The position numbers were made by a program, and so were the translations under genes. DNA of 64,000 bases, taken from the NCBI RefSeq assembly GCF_947507565.1, contig NC_089181.1, positions 2,179,614-2,243,613 on the forward strand, read 5' to 3'. Below are positions 33,501 through 45,500 of this stretch, piece after piece (within the stretch, counting starts at the first letter, position 1; each line of letters opens with the position of its first letter). The notes beneath the pieces were generated by a model. The model was not told the origin of the DNA. It saw only the letters and a list, made by a program, of their open reading frames with translations, and did not search any database. The stretch comes from Oscarella lobularis. Its lineage: Eukaryota > Porifera > Homoscleromorpha > Homosclerophorida > Oscarellidae.

Positions 33501-36500
33501 TAGAATCAAAGATTAGGCCCTCATTTTAATATTTAGGCCCTAAGAATTAAATATTAGGCCGTCAATTTAATATTGAGGCTCTAAGATTCAAAGATTAGGC
33601 CCTCAATTTAATATTTAGGCCCTAAGAATCAAAGGTTAGGCCCTCAATTTAATATTTAGGCTTTGAGAATCAAAGATAAGGCCCTCAATTTGATATTTTG
33701 GCTCTAAGAATTAAAGATTAGGCCCACAATTCTATTTTTAGGCCCTAAGAATCAAAGATTACGCTCTCGATTTAATTTTAGGCTCTAAAAATCTAAGATT
33801 AGGCCCTTAATTTAATGTTTAGGTCCTAAGAATCAAAAATTAGGCTCTCATTTATATATTTAGGCTTTAAGAATTAAAGATTAGGCCGTCAATTTATTAT
33901 TGAGGCTCTAAGAATCAAAGATTAGGCCCTCAATTTAATATTTAGGCCCTAAGAATCAAAGGTTAGGCCCTCAATTTAATATTGAGGCTCTAAGAATCAA
34001 AGATTAGGCCCTCAATTTAATATTGAGGCTCTAGGAATAAAAGATTAGGCCCTCAATTTAATATTTAGGCCCTAAGAATCAAAGGTTAGGCTCTCAGTTT
34101 AATATTGAGGCTCTAAGAATTAAACATTAGGCCCTCAATTTAATATTGAGGCTCTAAGAATCAAAGATTATGGTCTCAGTTTAATATTTTGGCCCTAAGA
34201 ATCAAAGATTAGGCCCTCAATTTAATATTTAGGCCCTAAGAATCAAAGATTAGGCCCTCAATTTAATATTTAGGCTTTAAGAATCAAAGATTAGGCTCTC
34301 AATTTAATATTCTGACCCCAAGAATCAAAGATTAGGCTCTCAATTTAATATTTAGGCCCTAACAATCAAAGATTCGGCCCTCAATTTGATATTTAGGCTC
34401 TAAGAATTAAAGATTAGGCCCACAATTCTATTTTTAGGCCTTAAGAATCAAAGATTAGGCCCTCAATTTAATTTTAGGTTTTAAAAATCCAAGATTAGGC
34501 CCTTAATTTAATGTTTAGGCCCTGAGAATCAAAGATTAGGCCCTCAATTATATATTTAGGCTTTAAGAATTAAAGATTAGGCCCTCAATTTAATATTTAG
34601 GCCCTACGAATTAAATATTAGGCCGTCATTTTAATATTGAGGCTCTAAGAATCAAAGATTAGGCTCTCAATTTAATATTTAGGTCCTAAGAATCAAAGGT
34701 TAGGCCCGCAATTTAATATTTAGGCTTTAGAATCAAAGATAAGGCCCTCAATTTGATATTTAGGCTCTAAGAATTAAAGATTAGGCCCACAATTCTATTT
34801 TTAGGTTCTAAGAATCAAAGATTAGGCCCTCAATTTAATATTGAGGCTCTAAGAATTAAACATTAATCCCTCAATTTAATATTTAAGCCCTTTGAATAAA
34901 ATATTAAGCTTTCAATTTAATTCGTGGGCTCTTAGAATCAAAGGTTAGGCCTCAATTTAGTATTTAGGTCTGAAGAATTAAACATTAGGCCCTCAGTTTA
35001 ATAATTAGGCCCTAACAATTAAAGATTAGGCCCTCAATTTAATATTTTGGCCCTAAGAAATAAAGATGAGTGCCTCAATTTAATATTAAGGCTCTTAGAA
35101 TCAAAGATTAGGTCCTCAATTTAATTTAATTTATTTGTCTATAGTTAGATAATTTGACGACAGCCAGCGCGCAGCGCGCCATATTAGTCCCCCTCCCCTC
35201 ACGCATGATGTTCGTAGTTTTAGGGCCCCAGTTAACTGCTAGAGTTTTTGCCTTGTTTTCTGTCACCACCCTTCCCCGTTTGTGATTGAGATTTTTCTAA
35301 TAAATAATCCCCAAGTAGTTTTAGGGCCCCAGTTAACTGCTAGAGTTTTTGCCTTGTTTTCTGTCACCACCCTTCCCCGTTTGTGGTTGAGATTTTTCTA
35401 ATAAATAATCCCCAATGGTTTGACCATCACGGCCCGGTGGCCGGTCATTCGCCTCACTTGACAACGTCTATCGGTGGGTCTCCAGCGTGGCAATGCTACC
35501 ATCATTCTCAACAAAATCAAGGCCATCTTTCCATGCTCGGCGACCCGCGCCTCGTCACTTCCCGCCAACACCGATATTCGGTGCTTTGGCAGTGACCTTC
35601 ACTAACTGCATCTAACTTCGTCTCACACATACCCCTTCCCTCTTTTACATTTTCGTTGGTCGTAATAGTCTGCCCTTACCCGTTCTGTCTAACCCACCCC
35701 TTCATTTATGTTTACCGATAATATACTAACTTGACAAGGGCTCCGGCCTTCCTAGTCATTAGCTCCGCTGCGCCTGTGAGATACCTCTGGTACCGGATAA
35801 ACCTCCATAGCACCGTCTTCCGTGTGGTTTGTATCAAGTGTCGTAACTTTTTTTAATTTTTAAAAAATTTTCTACGCGAAAGAGGCGCGTTTTTTCAGCC
35901 TCTTGTAATTTCACTGTAATTCATTACAAGAGAGTCGGTTGGCCAGTCTCTTTTAATTTTACTGTAATGTATTACAAGAGAGTCGCTTGGCCGGACTCTT
36001 GTAATTTCACTGTAATTTATTACAGTAGAGAACACTTGGCCAGTCCCTTGTAATTTTACTGTAATTTATTACAGTAGAGAACAGTTGGCCAGTCCCTTGT
36101 AATTTCATTACAAGAGAGTCGGTTGGCCAGTCTCTTTTAATTTTACTGTAATGTATTACAAGAGAGTCGCTTGGCCGGACTCTTGTAATTTCACTGTAAT
36201 TTATTACAGTAGAGAACACTTGGCCAGTCCCTTGTAATTTTACTGTAATTTATTACAGTAGAGAACAGTTGGCCAGTCCCTTGTAATTTCACTGTAATTT
36301 ATTACAAGAGAGTCAGTCGGTTGGCCAGTCCCTTGTAATTTCACTGTAATTTTATTACAAGAGAGTCAGTCGGTTGGCCAGTCTCTTGTAATTCACTGTA
36401 ATTTATTACAAGAGAGAAGATAAGAGTTGGCCAGACTCTTGTAATTACAGTGTAATATATTACAGGAGACAGCAATTGGCCAGTCCCTTGTAATTTCATT

Positions 36501-39500
36501 GTAACGTTGGAACGGGTTCGAAAGTTCGCTGGCATTTTCTCCCGAAAAACAAACCGACAAAGAAACCGAGACATTTTTCCCCACTAAAGACTTGTTCTTA
36601 CAGGCGTCTAGATGAACCTTCGCTAGGCATAGTTCCTCCTGTAGCTGAACAATTCACAGAGTTTTTGAAGGAAGCAATTCTCGTTTTGCAGTCTGACCTG
36701 CCAGGTGTTTCCTCACCTGTCAATTCCGCGTTGTTTTGGAAAATCATTGTATGTTTTTTAGCCTTTCTACGCGGTTTTATTGGCGCTCTAGTCAACGCGG
36801 AATTTCACAATTCCGCTCCTTTTGTGTTCATGTTGCACTCGCTGTCCAACCTGCTTTCTAGTAGTACTCCTGTGTGGAACGAAGCGTCTCTACTTTGCCT
36901 CAGGCACGGTAGCTCATGTGTAGTTGTGTGAGTAGGTAATTATTATTTTACGTTAGGGATTTGGTAATGAAGGTTGCAAAGCTCAACCAAGTCGTTGACC
37001 GAAGTGCACTTCAGTGTCTTCTACTGCAGATCGTGCTCAATCTAAAGAGCAATGTGAGCAAAAAAAGACTAAGTATGTGGAATAATAGATACCTTGATTA
37101 AATTTAGGAGGTCACTTGGAAAACCTTGGCTCTCTTTTTTGGCTCCTTCAGTCAGAGGGAATGTTTTTGCAGAGGAAACAAATACTGGAAGCAGGTGCGC
37201 AATGTTCTATTTTCTATTTCATAGCAAAGACGGTTTCTGAGAAGGCAAGCGATTGGATATGGGACGTCTTCCTTCAGCAAAACCCAACAGAATTTGTGGA
37301 TGTCATAAAACGAGAAGTTGAAAAAGCGATTTCGCTGAGTCAAGTAGTGGATTTGATTTCGCTAAGCCGTTTTGTAGTTTTAACCGCAGATGCTGTCAGG
37401 TAAGAATCCCGCTTCTTATGTTCATCGTTAATAGTTTTCATGTATAGACTTCACGAGAATCTTTCCGCCTTGTCTGTCATTCTCGAGCCGCTTTTTCGTT
37501 TGCTATCAACCGCTAATACTCGCATTTACCTTTCAGCCGATCAAACTCACGAGGCATTACGTCTCTTGGTTCACGTTGCAGCGGAACTCAGACCTGACGT
37601 GAAACGAATAAGCGAACCGAAGGAGGGTCCTAGTCACACTGATGAGGTATTTGTCAACGAATTGACTAAGTGCGCTGTAACGCTTCTCGACTACTTACAA
37701 CGAACTACGCTTTCGGTACGAACGGTAAGGAAGCACTCTCGAAAGTGTTTACAGTGTTTACATTCGTTTTAATCGTAGTGGGAAGAAGTTTCCGAATGGG
37801 AGCTGTTTGTTTCAGCCGTTCGTCTTCTGAGAAACTTTTCTGCTGTTCCACTGGAGCTCACCGCCTTTGCGGAGGCTCTCCTAGAAAGTGCAATGTCTCC
37901 TGACGTTGCTCCATCTCGTATAGTATCACTGAGAGGCCTAGCAGCAATCTGTTCTTCGCCACCGTTAGATAGGAAGACTATTTGTAATCCAACCTACTCT
38001 AGACTAACGGACTACTTCAGTAGTCTGGATTTCTTGACTTATTTCCCTCGTCGACCGGATAATACGAGCCACGCTATGTGGAATCAGCTTGTTGCTGATT
38101 ACACGTTAGCTGTGTGGTCCTGTTTCTCTGCTGTCATCAACGAAGAAGATGTCAAAGATCCCCAGCACGTACTTGACGCGGCATTGAACGCTTTGGAGAG
38201 CGCGAGGGGAAACACAGCAGCCAAAATTATTAGTGTAGTATCAAAAATTGTGCCCAAGGTGCAGCAAAAAAAGATTGCTACATGTTTTAATAAGCTTGAT
38301 AATTTGCATCTACAGCTTGTAGATGACGAAGTTCAGCGCTCGATTGGCGCTTCTTTTCAGTGTGCGATAGAACACTACGACGATCATCCCATATTTTGGC
38401 ACGTTCTCTCAAACTTTATCGACATGGCTTATCAACCGTGTCTACTACTCAACAGCGACGCTGTCGTTCGTCAGAAACTGAATGAGGTGCCACCGAGTGA
38501 AAAATCTATTCAGCAACGTCGTAAATTGTTTGGACTCGTAGGTCGCTCTCGAGATGTTTCGCTGCGGCGAAACTAGAGCTGGAATCGTGAACGTTTTGGT
38601 AAAGAAATGTTGCTCTGTTTGGATCGACGTCGTTGTGATCGATGACGAATTTCTGGATCTGATGCCGTTCGTCGATTTGATTTTGGCTGCTATTCAGTTT
38701 GGTCCTCTGCACAAGAAAAGCAGCAAAACAATAAGGTATGATTACGAAATCAAAATGTTTATACGAAGCCTCGGCGATTCGATTGAGACAAATGACCTGG
38801 AGTTGTTTGGGTAAAGAACGTACGTACTCCTTTGCATTACGCGATCAGCCTTCCTCTTTTTCAGATCTTGGAGAGACGATTTCTTTGTGAGAGTCTATTC
38901 CTTCACTCTGCTTCTCGTGCTCGTTCAACGCAGTGTCAAATTTTCGCATTTCCTTTGGACTCTTCTCACAAGACTACTAGCAACGGTATTGTCGAAATTC
39001 GAGTGATTTTTTGACTATGCGTTTTTCTTCTGTCACAAGGATTTAGATATTTCAGACTCGAGGCCAACGTACCACGGAAGTTCGATGCCTCATCGTTTGA
39101 AGCATCGAATTTGGCAAGCTGTGTTGATTCTGAGTCGAATGCCGATGGGCCAAGTAATGGGTAGCACTAATAGTACCTTTGTATCTCCCTACGCCCTTTG
39201 TGCACAGTCACAAGTTACCGAGCTTTTGGAAACGTGTCTTCAGTGTTTGATAAAAGACAATCAATCGTCCGTAAAAGTCATGATAGAGTGGGTCGTTGTT
39301 AGAATCCTGCTTGACTACCCGTCGACTGTCGGTCGCTTTTGGGAGGAGATAAAAGCTGTGAGAGTCCACGAGTCAGTTAGGAGGCACGAGATTTATACCA
39401 TTTGATCCATGTAGGGGACAGAAAAACGAGTGGGAAATATGTCATCTTTACTGAATATCGTCGCAATGACAGGATGTAATATAAACAGTCTACCGCGACA

Positions 39501-42500
39501 GGTAATTGAACAAACTGTCCCGCTACGGCTGACTAGAAAATTTTTCAGATTTCCTTTTTTGATTCTGCCTTTCCTCTCGTTCTCTCCTGGTGTTCGAGTC
39601 ACAATTTTAGCGTCAGAACTCACGCCCAGGCTTGTCTGTATAAAATGTGGCACCATTGCGAAGAAAACGATGTTGACGATCTCGCTCGGATCTGCGATAT
39701 AGTGAGAAGCTGCGTCGACTTTGGTGGCCTCTCTGGGTAATATAAGAAGTACGTACGTTGTATAGCATCTACCAATCGTTATTTCTTAGTGCTGTTGCTA
39801 AGCACAGACAAAGACTTTTGAGCAACTTCCTCTACTCCGGTTTTGATCCGATTGCAGACTACACTATAGAAGTAGGCGACTGTATTTTACTACTAGCCTT
39901 ATTTTATTCAACACATCTCCAGGGAATATTTTATGTTCTACCTCAGCTGACTCTGATAACGGATGAAGAGTGGATAGCGCCGGAATTTTTTCATCAATGC
40001 AATTTGAAGCAATGGGAAGCGTCGGAATCCATTCCCCTCAAATTGCCAGGATCAACTTGCTTGCGAAACTGCTCGCCGGGTTTGTGGATATCAGGCGAAG
40101 GCTACGAGCCAGAAAAAACGAACGTTCACCTGTTTCATTCCATGAGCGTCAGCTGCGACACACAGAAGAAAATAACTCCATGGGAAAGTATGATCGATCT
40201 CGGTTTCAATCCTCTTCTCGGTCCACTGTCGAGCGTTGGCGGCAAACGACATGAAAGCGAAATAATTCTCGTGGCTTCTTTGATTGACAAGGCACCAAAT
40301 TTGGGAGGTAAATCAATGCTCATGTACTCGCTAATCGTTTCGCTTACCGTTTTTGTCTCGGTACCTGAGTACCGAGACATAGTTTCGGATGTAAAAAATT
40401 ACTAACGGGCGTACCGGAAAAGTGGTGGGTAGTAGGCTCTCGCGACTGGGTCCCTCAGGTGTCCGATACATTGTAGTTGTGCACCTGGGTATTTGTTAAG
40501 GTCCTTCTCTTTTCGTTTCGGAGAAATTTGGGTCTATTCGTGAAACAGGATGTGACGTCACAGAAGTTTGGAATGCTGCGGTCAGAACGGATGGTGTCAT
40601 GTTTTTCGGTACACCCGTTGTGACAATGCGCTTACCTTTCGGTTTTTTCAAGGTCGTGCCGATGTGCACTTACCGTTTGCGGCGTTCAGTTTGTTGTTCC
40701 GGAGCTTGGGCAAAGTGGTGAAAACTGACATAAGAAATATGTAAGGGATATGTGCCCGTGTCTGTCGGGCTTGGTTAGGTACTGATCGCTCTTCATCATT
40801 TAATTCTATACGGGCGGGCCTGGGAGATGGCGTTGTGTCCGTCGCTGCAGCAGTTGAAGCGACGCTAAGGAGCTCAGCATTGTGACTCGCTGAAATGAGC
40901 GATGTGAATGAGGTGCGTGCGGTATTTTGTCTAGACGTGGTAGGGAGGCGTGACGGTATCAATTTTGAGATCGATTACCACCACCATTTCTCGTGGGAGC
41001 GTGGTGAGTCGCCTAAACACTCACCATGGTACACTGTACCAGTCAAAATAAGCGAAGCGCCTCTCTACCGTAGTCAAATACCACGCGCCTCATTTGCCGC
41101 TCATTCAGAGTAAGCTAGTCACGCATGCTGTACTGCTTATCATAGCCTCTGCTGCTGCAGAAATGAACGCGCCGGCATCGCCCATGATAGAATTTTTGAG
41201 CAACCTGAAGTACCTAACCAACCAAACCCTCGACAGACACAAAAATCTCTGCCATATACATTCTTTCAGTTGCCGCCACTTCGCCCATGCCCTAGAAAGA
41301 ACCCAATGCTGCAAACGATAAGCGCATAAGAACTGAAAGGTGTAGTTCCAAACGTCTGTGACATTTCTGAAAAGAGCGAGCCCGGCCCTAACAATCACCA
41401 AGGACACAACAACGCCATGCATGGCTTCCCCTAGCTGTCGCTCGCAACTGTTAGCCTCCGAATGCAAAAGCTAGCTGACCAAACGCAAAAGAGGGCAGTG
41501 CTAGCGACAGGTTGACACATGGAGTTTTAGTGGGGTCCCAGGATGGAGTCGATCAAAAGAACGCTTAGCTTAGGTGTGAAAGTTGGAGGACAGGCGGCAA
41601 ATCTACAACCACTGCTGGACCCGAATTTTTCCCGTGCATGTGCGCGTAATTACCATTCGGTTCTTTCCAGCGTTTATTTATTATATTACAGGAGAGAAGA
41701 GTTGGCCACTCCCTTGTAATTTTTCTGTAATTTATTACAGGAAAGAACAGTTGGCCAGTCCCTTGTAATTTTCTTACAGGAAAGAACAGTTGGCCAGTCC
41801 CTTGTAATTTTCTTACAGGAAAGAACAGTTGGCCAGTCCCTTGTAATTTCACTGTAATTTATTACACTAGAGAACAGTTGGCCAGTCCCTAGTAATTTTT
41901 CTGTAATTTATTACTGGAGAGAACAGTTGGCCAGTCCCTTGTAATTTCACTGTAAATTATTACAGGAGAGAACAGTTGGCCAGTCCCTTGTAATTTCACT
42001 GTAATTTACTACAGGAAAGAACAGTTGGCCAGTCCCTTGTAATTTCACTGTAATTTATTACACTAGAGAACAGTTGGCCAGTCCCTTGTAATTTCACTGT
42101 AAATTATTACTGGAGAGAACAGTTGGCCAGCCCCTTGTAATTTCACTGTAAATTATTACAGGAGAGAACAGTTGGCCAGCCCCTTGTAATTTCACTGTAA
42201 TTTATTACACTAGAAAACAGTTGGCCAGTCCCTTGTAATTTCACTGTAATTTATTACAAGAGAGAACAGTTGGCCAGTCCCTTGTAATTTTTCTGTAATT
42301 TATTACAGGAAAGAACTGTTGGCCAGTCCCTTGTAATTTCACTGTAATTTATTACAGGAAAGAACAGTTGGCCAGTCCCTTGTAATTTCACTGTAATTTA
42401 TTACACTAGAGAACAGTTGGCCAGTCCCTTGTAATTTTCCTGTAATTTATTACAGGAGAGAACAGTTGGCCAGTCCCTTGTAATTTTTCTGTAATTTATT

Positions 42501-45500
42501 ACAGGAAAGAACTGTTGGCCAGTCCCTTGTAATTTCACTGTAATTTATTACAGGAAAGAACAGTTGGCCAGTCCCTTGTAATTTCACTGTAATTTATTAC
42601 AGGAGAGAACAGTTGGCCAGTCCCTTGTAATTTTCCTGTAATTTATTAAAGGAGAGAACAGTTGGCCAGTCCCTTGTAATTTCACTGTAATTTATTACAC
42701 TAGTGAACAGTTGGCCAGTCCCTGGTAATTTTCCTGTAATTTATTACAGGAGAGAACAGTTGACCAGTCCCTTGTAATTTTTCTGTAATTTATTACAGGA
42801 AAGAACTGTTTGCCAGTCCATTGTAATTTCACTGTAATTTATTACAGGAGAGAACAGTTGGCCAGTCCCTTGTAATTTTCCTGTTTTGTATTACAGAAAA
42901 GAACAGTTGGCCAGTCCCTTGTAATTTCACTGTAATTTATTACAGGAGAGAACATTTGGCCAGTCCTTTGTAATTTTTCTGTAATTTATTACAGGAGAGA
43001 ACAGTTGGCCAGTCCCTTGTAATTTCCTGTAATTTATTACAGGAGAGAACTGGCCAGTCCCTTGTAATTTCACTGTAATTTATTAGACTAGTGAACAGTT
43101 GGCCAGTCCCTTGTAATTTCACTGTAATTTATTACAGGAAAGAACAGTTGGCCAGTCCCTTGTAATTTCACTGTAATTTATTACACTAGAGAACAGTTGG
43201 CCAGTCCCTTGTAATTTTTCTGTAATTTATTACAGGAGAGAACAGTTGGCCAGTCCCTTGTAATTTCACTGTAATTTATTACAGGAAAGAACAGTTGGCC
43301 AGTCCCTTGTAATTTCACTGTAATTTATTACAGGAGAGAACATTTGGCCACTCCTTTGTAATTTTTCTTTAATTTATTACAGGAGAGAACAGTTGGCCAG
43401 TCCCTTGTAATTTCCTGTAATTTATTACTGGAGAGAACTGGCCAGTCCCTTGTAATTTCACTGTAATTTATTACACTAGTGAACAGTTGGCCAGTCCCTT
43501 GTAATTTCACTGTAATTTATTACAGGAAAGAACAGTTGGCCAGTCCCTTTTAATTTCACTGTAATTTATTACACTAGAGAACAGTTGGCCAGTCCCTTGT
43601 AATTTCACTGTAAATTATTACAGGAGAGAACAGTTGGTCAGCCCCTTGTAATTTCACTGTAAATTATTACAGGAGAGAGCAGTTGGCCAGCCCCTTGTAA
43701 TTTCACTGTCATTTATTACACTAGAAAACAGTTGGCCAGTCCCTTGTAATTTCACTGTAATTTATTACAGGAGATAACAGTTGGCCAGTCCCTTTTAATT
43801 TTTCTGTAATTTATTACAGGAAAGAACTGTTGGCTAGTCCCTTGTAATTTCGCTGTAATTTTTTACACGAAAGAACAGTTGGCCAGTCCCTTGTAATTTC
43901 ACTGTAATTTATTACACTAGAGAACAGTTGGCCAGTCCCTTGTAATTTTTCTGTAATTTATTACAGGAGAGAACAGTTGGCCAGTCTCTTGTAATTTCCT
44001 GTAATTTATTACAGGAGAGAACAGTTGGCCAGTCCCTTGTAATTTCACTGTAATTTATTACACTAGTGAAAAGTTGGCCAGTTTCTTGTAATTTTCCTGT
44101 AATTTATTACAAGAGAGAACAGTTGGCCAGTCCCTTGTAATTTCACTGTAATTTATTACACTAGAAAACAGTTGGCCAGTCCCTTGTAATTTTCCTGTAA
44201 TTTATTACAGGAGAGAACAGTTGGCCAGTCCCTTGTAATTTCCTCTAATTTATTACAGGAGAGAACAGTTGGCCAGTCCCTTGTAATTTCACTGTAATTT
44301 ATTACACTAGTGAACTGTTGGCCAGTCCCTTGTAATTTCACTGTAATTTATTACAGGAAAGAACAGTTGGCCAGTCCCTTGTAATTTCACTGTAATTTAT
44401 TACACTAGAGAACAGTTGGCCAGTCCCTTGTAATTTTTCTGTAATTTATTACAGGAGAGAACAGTTGGCCAGTCCCTTGTAATTTCACTGTAATTTATTA
44501 CAGGAGAGAACAATTGGCCAGTCCCTTGTAATTTTCCTGTATTGTATTACAGAAAAGAACAGTTGGCCAGTCCCTTGTAATTTCACTGTAATTTATTACA
44601 GGAGAGAACAGTTGGCCAGTCCCTTGTAATTTCACTGTAAATTATTACAGGAGAGAACAGTTGGCCAGCCCCTTGTAATTTCACTGTAATTTATTACACT
44701 AGAAAACAGTTGGCCAGTCCCTTGTAATTTCCTGTAATTTATTACAGGAGAGAACTGGCCAGTCCCTTGTAATTTCACTGTAATTTATTACACTAGTGAA
44801 AAGTTGGCCAGTCTCTTTTAATTTTCCTGTAATTTATTACAGGAGAGAACAGTTGGCCAGTCCCTTGTAATTTCCTGTAATTTATTACAGGAGAGAACAG
44901 TTGGCCAGTCCCTTGTAATTTCACTGTAATTTATTACACTAGAGAACAGTTGGCCAGTCCCTTGTAATTTCACTGTAAATTATTACAGGAGAGAACAGTT
45001 GCCCAGCCCCTTGTAATTTCACTGTAAATTATTACAGGAGAGAACAGTTGGCCAGCCCCTTGTAATTTCACTGTAATTTATTACACTAGAAAACAGTTGG
45101 CCAGTCCCTTGTAATTTTCCTGTAATTTATTACAGGAGAGAACAGTTGGCCAGTCCCTTGTAATTTCCTCTAATTTATTACAGGAGAGAACAGTTGGCCA
45201 GTCCCTTGTAATTTCACTGTAATTTATTACACTAGTGAACTGTTGGCCAGTCCCTTGTAATTTCACTGTAATTTATTACAGGAAAGAACAGTTGGCCAGT
45301 CCCTTGTAATTTCACTGTAATTTATTACACTAGAGAACAGTTGGCCAGTCCCTTGTAATTTTTCTGTAATTTATTACATGAGAGAACAGTTGGCCAGTCC
45401 CTTGTAATTTCACTGTAATTTATTACAGGAGAGAACATTTGGCCAGTCCTTTGTAATTTTTCTGTAATTTATTACAATAGAGAACAGTTGGCCAGTCCCT

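Larger units (their letters stand above)
19847..36573 (+). mobile_element. Candidate hairpin/TIR-bounded element A with internal satellites
   Basis: The left end is the hairpin GTCTCGATAC-CTGA-GTACCGAGAC preceded by T5. The right end reads ACCGAGACA followed by T5, so TGTCTCGGT at the left is inverted at the right, with one mismatch in this copy. The 16.7 kb inside are nearly all repeats. Taking the element out leaves an 89-nt intron. Element B in a later intron of the same gene has the same two ends. No transposase or other ORF is present, so it would be non-autonomous. The inverted ends are short, and family assignment is not possible by eye. Confidence 0.55.
19788..36603 (+). other. Giant TARBP1 intron 3 (16.8 kb)
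   Basis: Donor GTAAGAG after the exon ending at 19787 (phase 2) and acceptor TTCTTACAG before 36604. The codon is restored as CG+G. Neighbouring introns are about 30-60 nt. From left to right it holds about 59 nt of plain sequence, a hairpin, the 41-bp satellite, a 101-bp tandem duplication, a dispersed repeat with an insertion, a short 49-bp array, an ACCGAGACA terminus and 30 nt to the acceptor. Confidence 0.9.

Noticed and set aside
19880-35130. TTAGGC in the 41-bp array resembles telomeric repeats (TTAGGG/TTAGGC)
   Set aside because: The hexamer occurs only as part of a 41-bp unit, never in uninterrupted runs, and unique exons lie on both sides. It is not a telomere or a simple interstitial telomeric array.
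35383-35595. 70-codon frame in the dispersed repeat as a transposon protein remnant
   Set aside because: It crosses the junction of the 265-bp insertion, so it cannot be an ancestral reading frame, and no domain is recognisable.
40553-40566. TGACGTCACAGAAG shared between element B and the FICD promoter
   Set aside because: The match is short and does not extend on either side; chance extension of a CRE octamer is enough to explain it.
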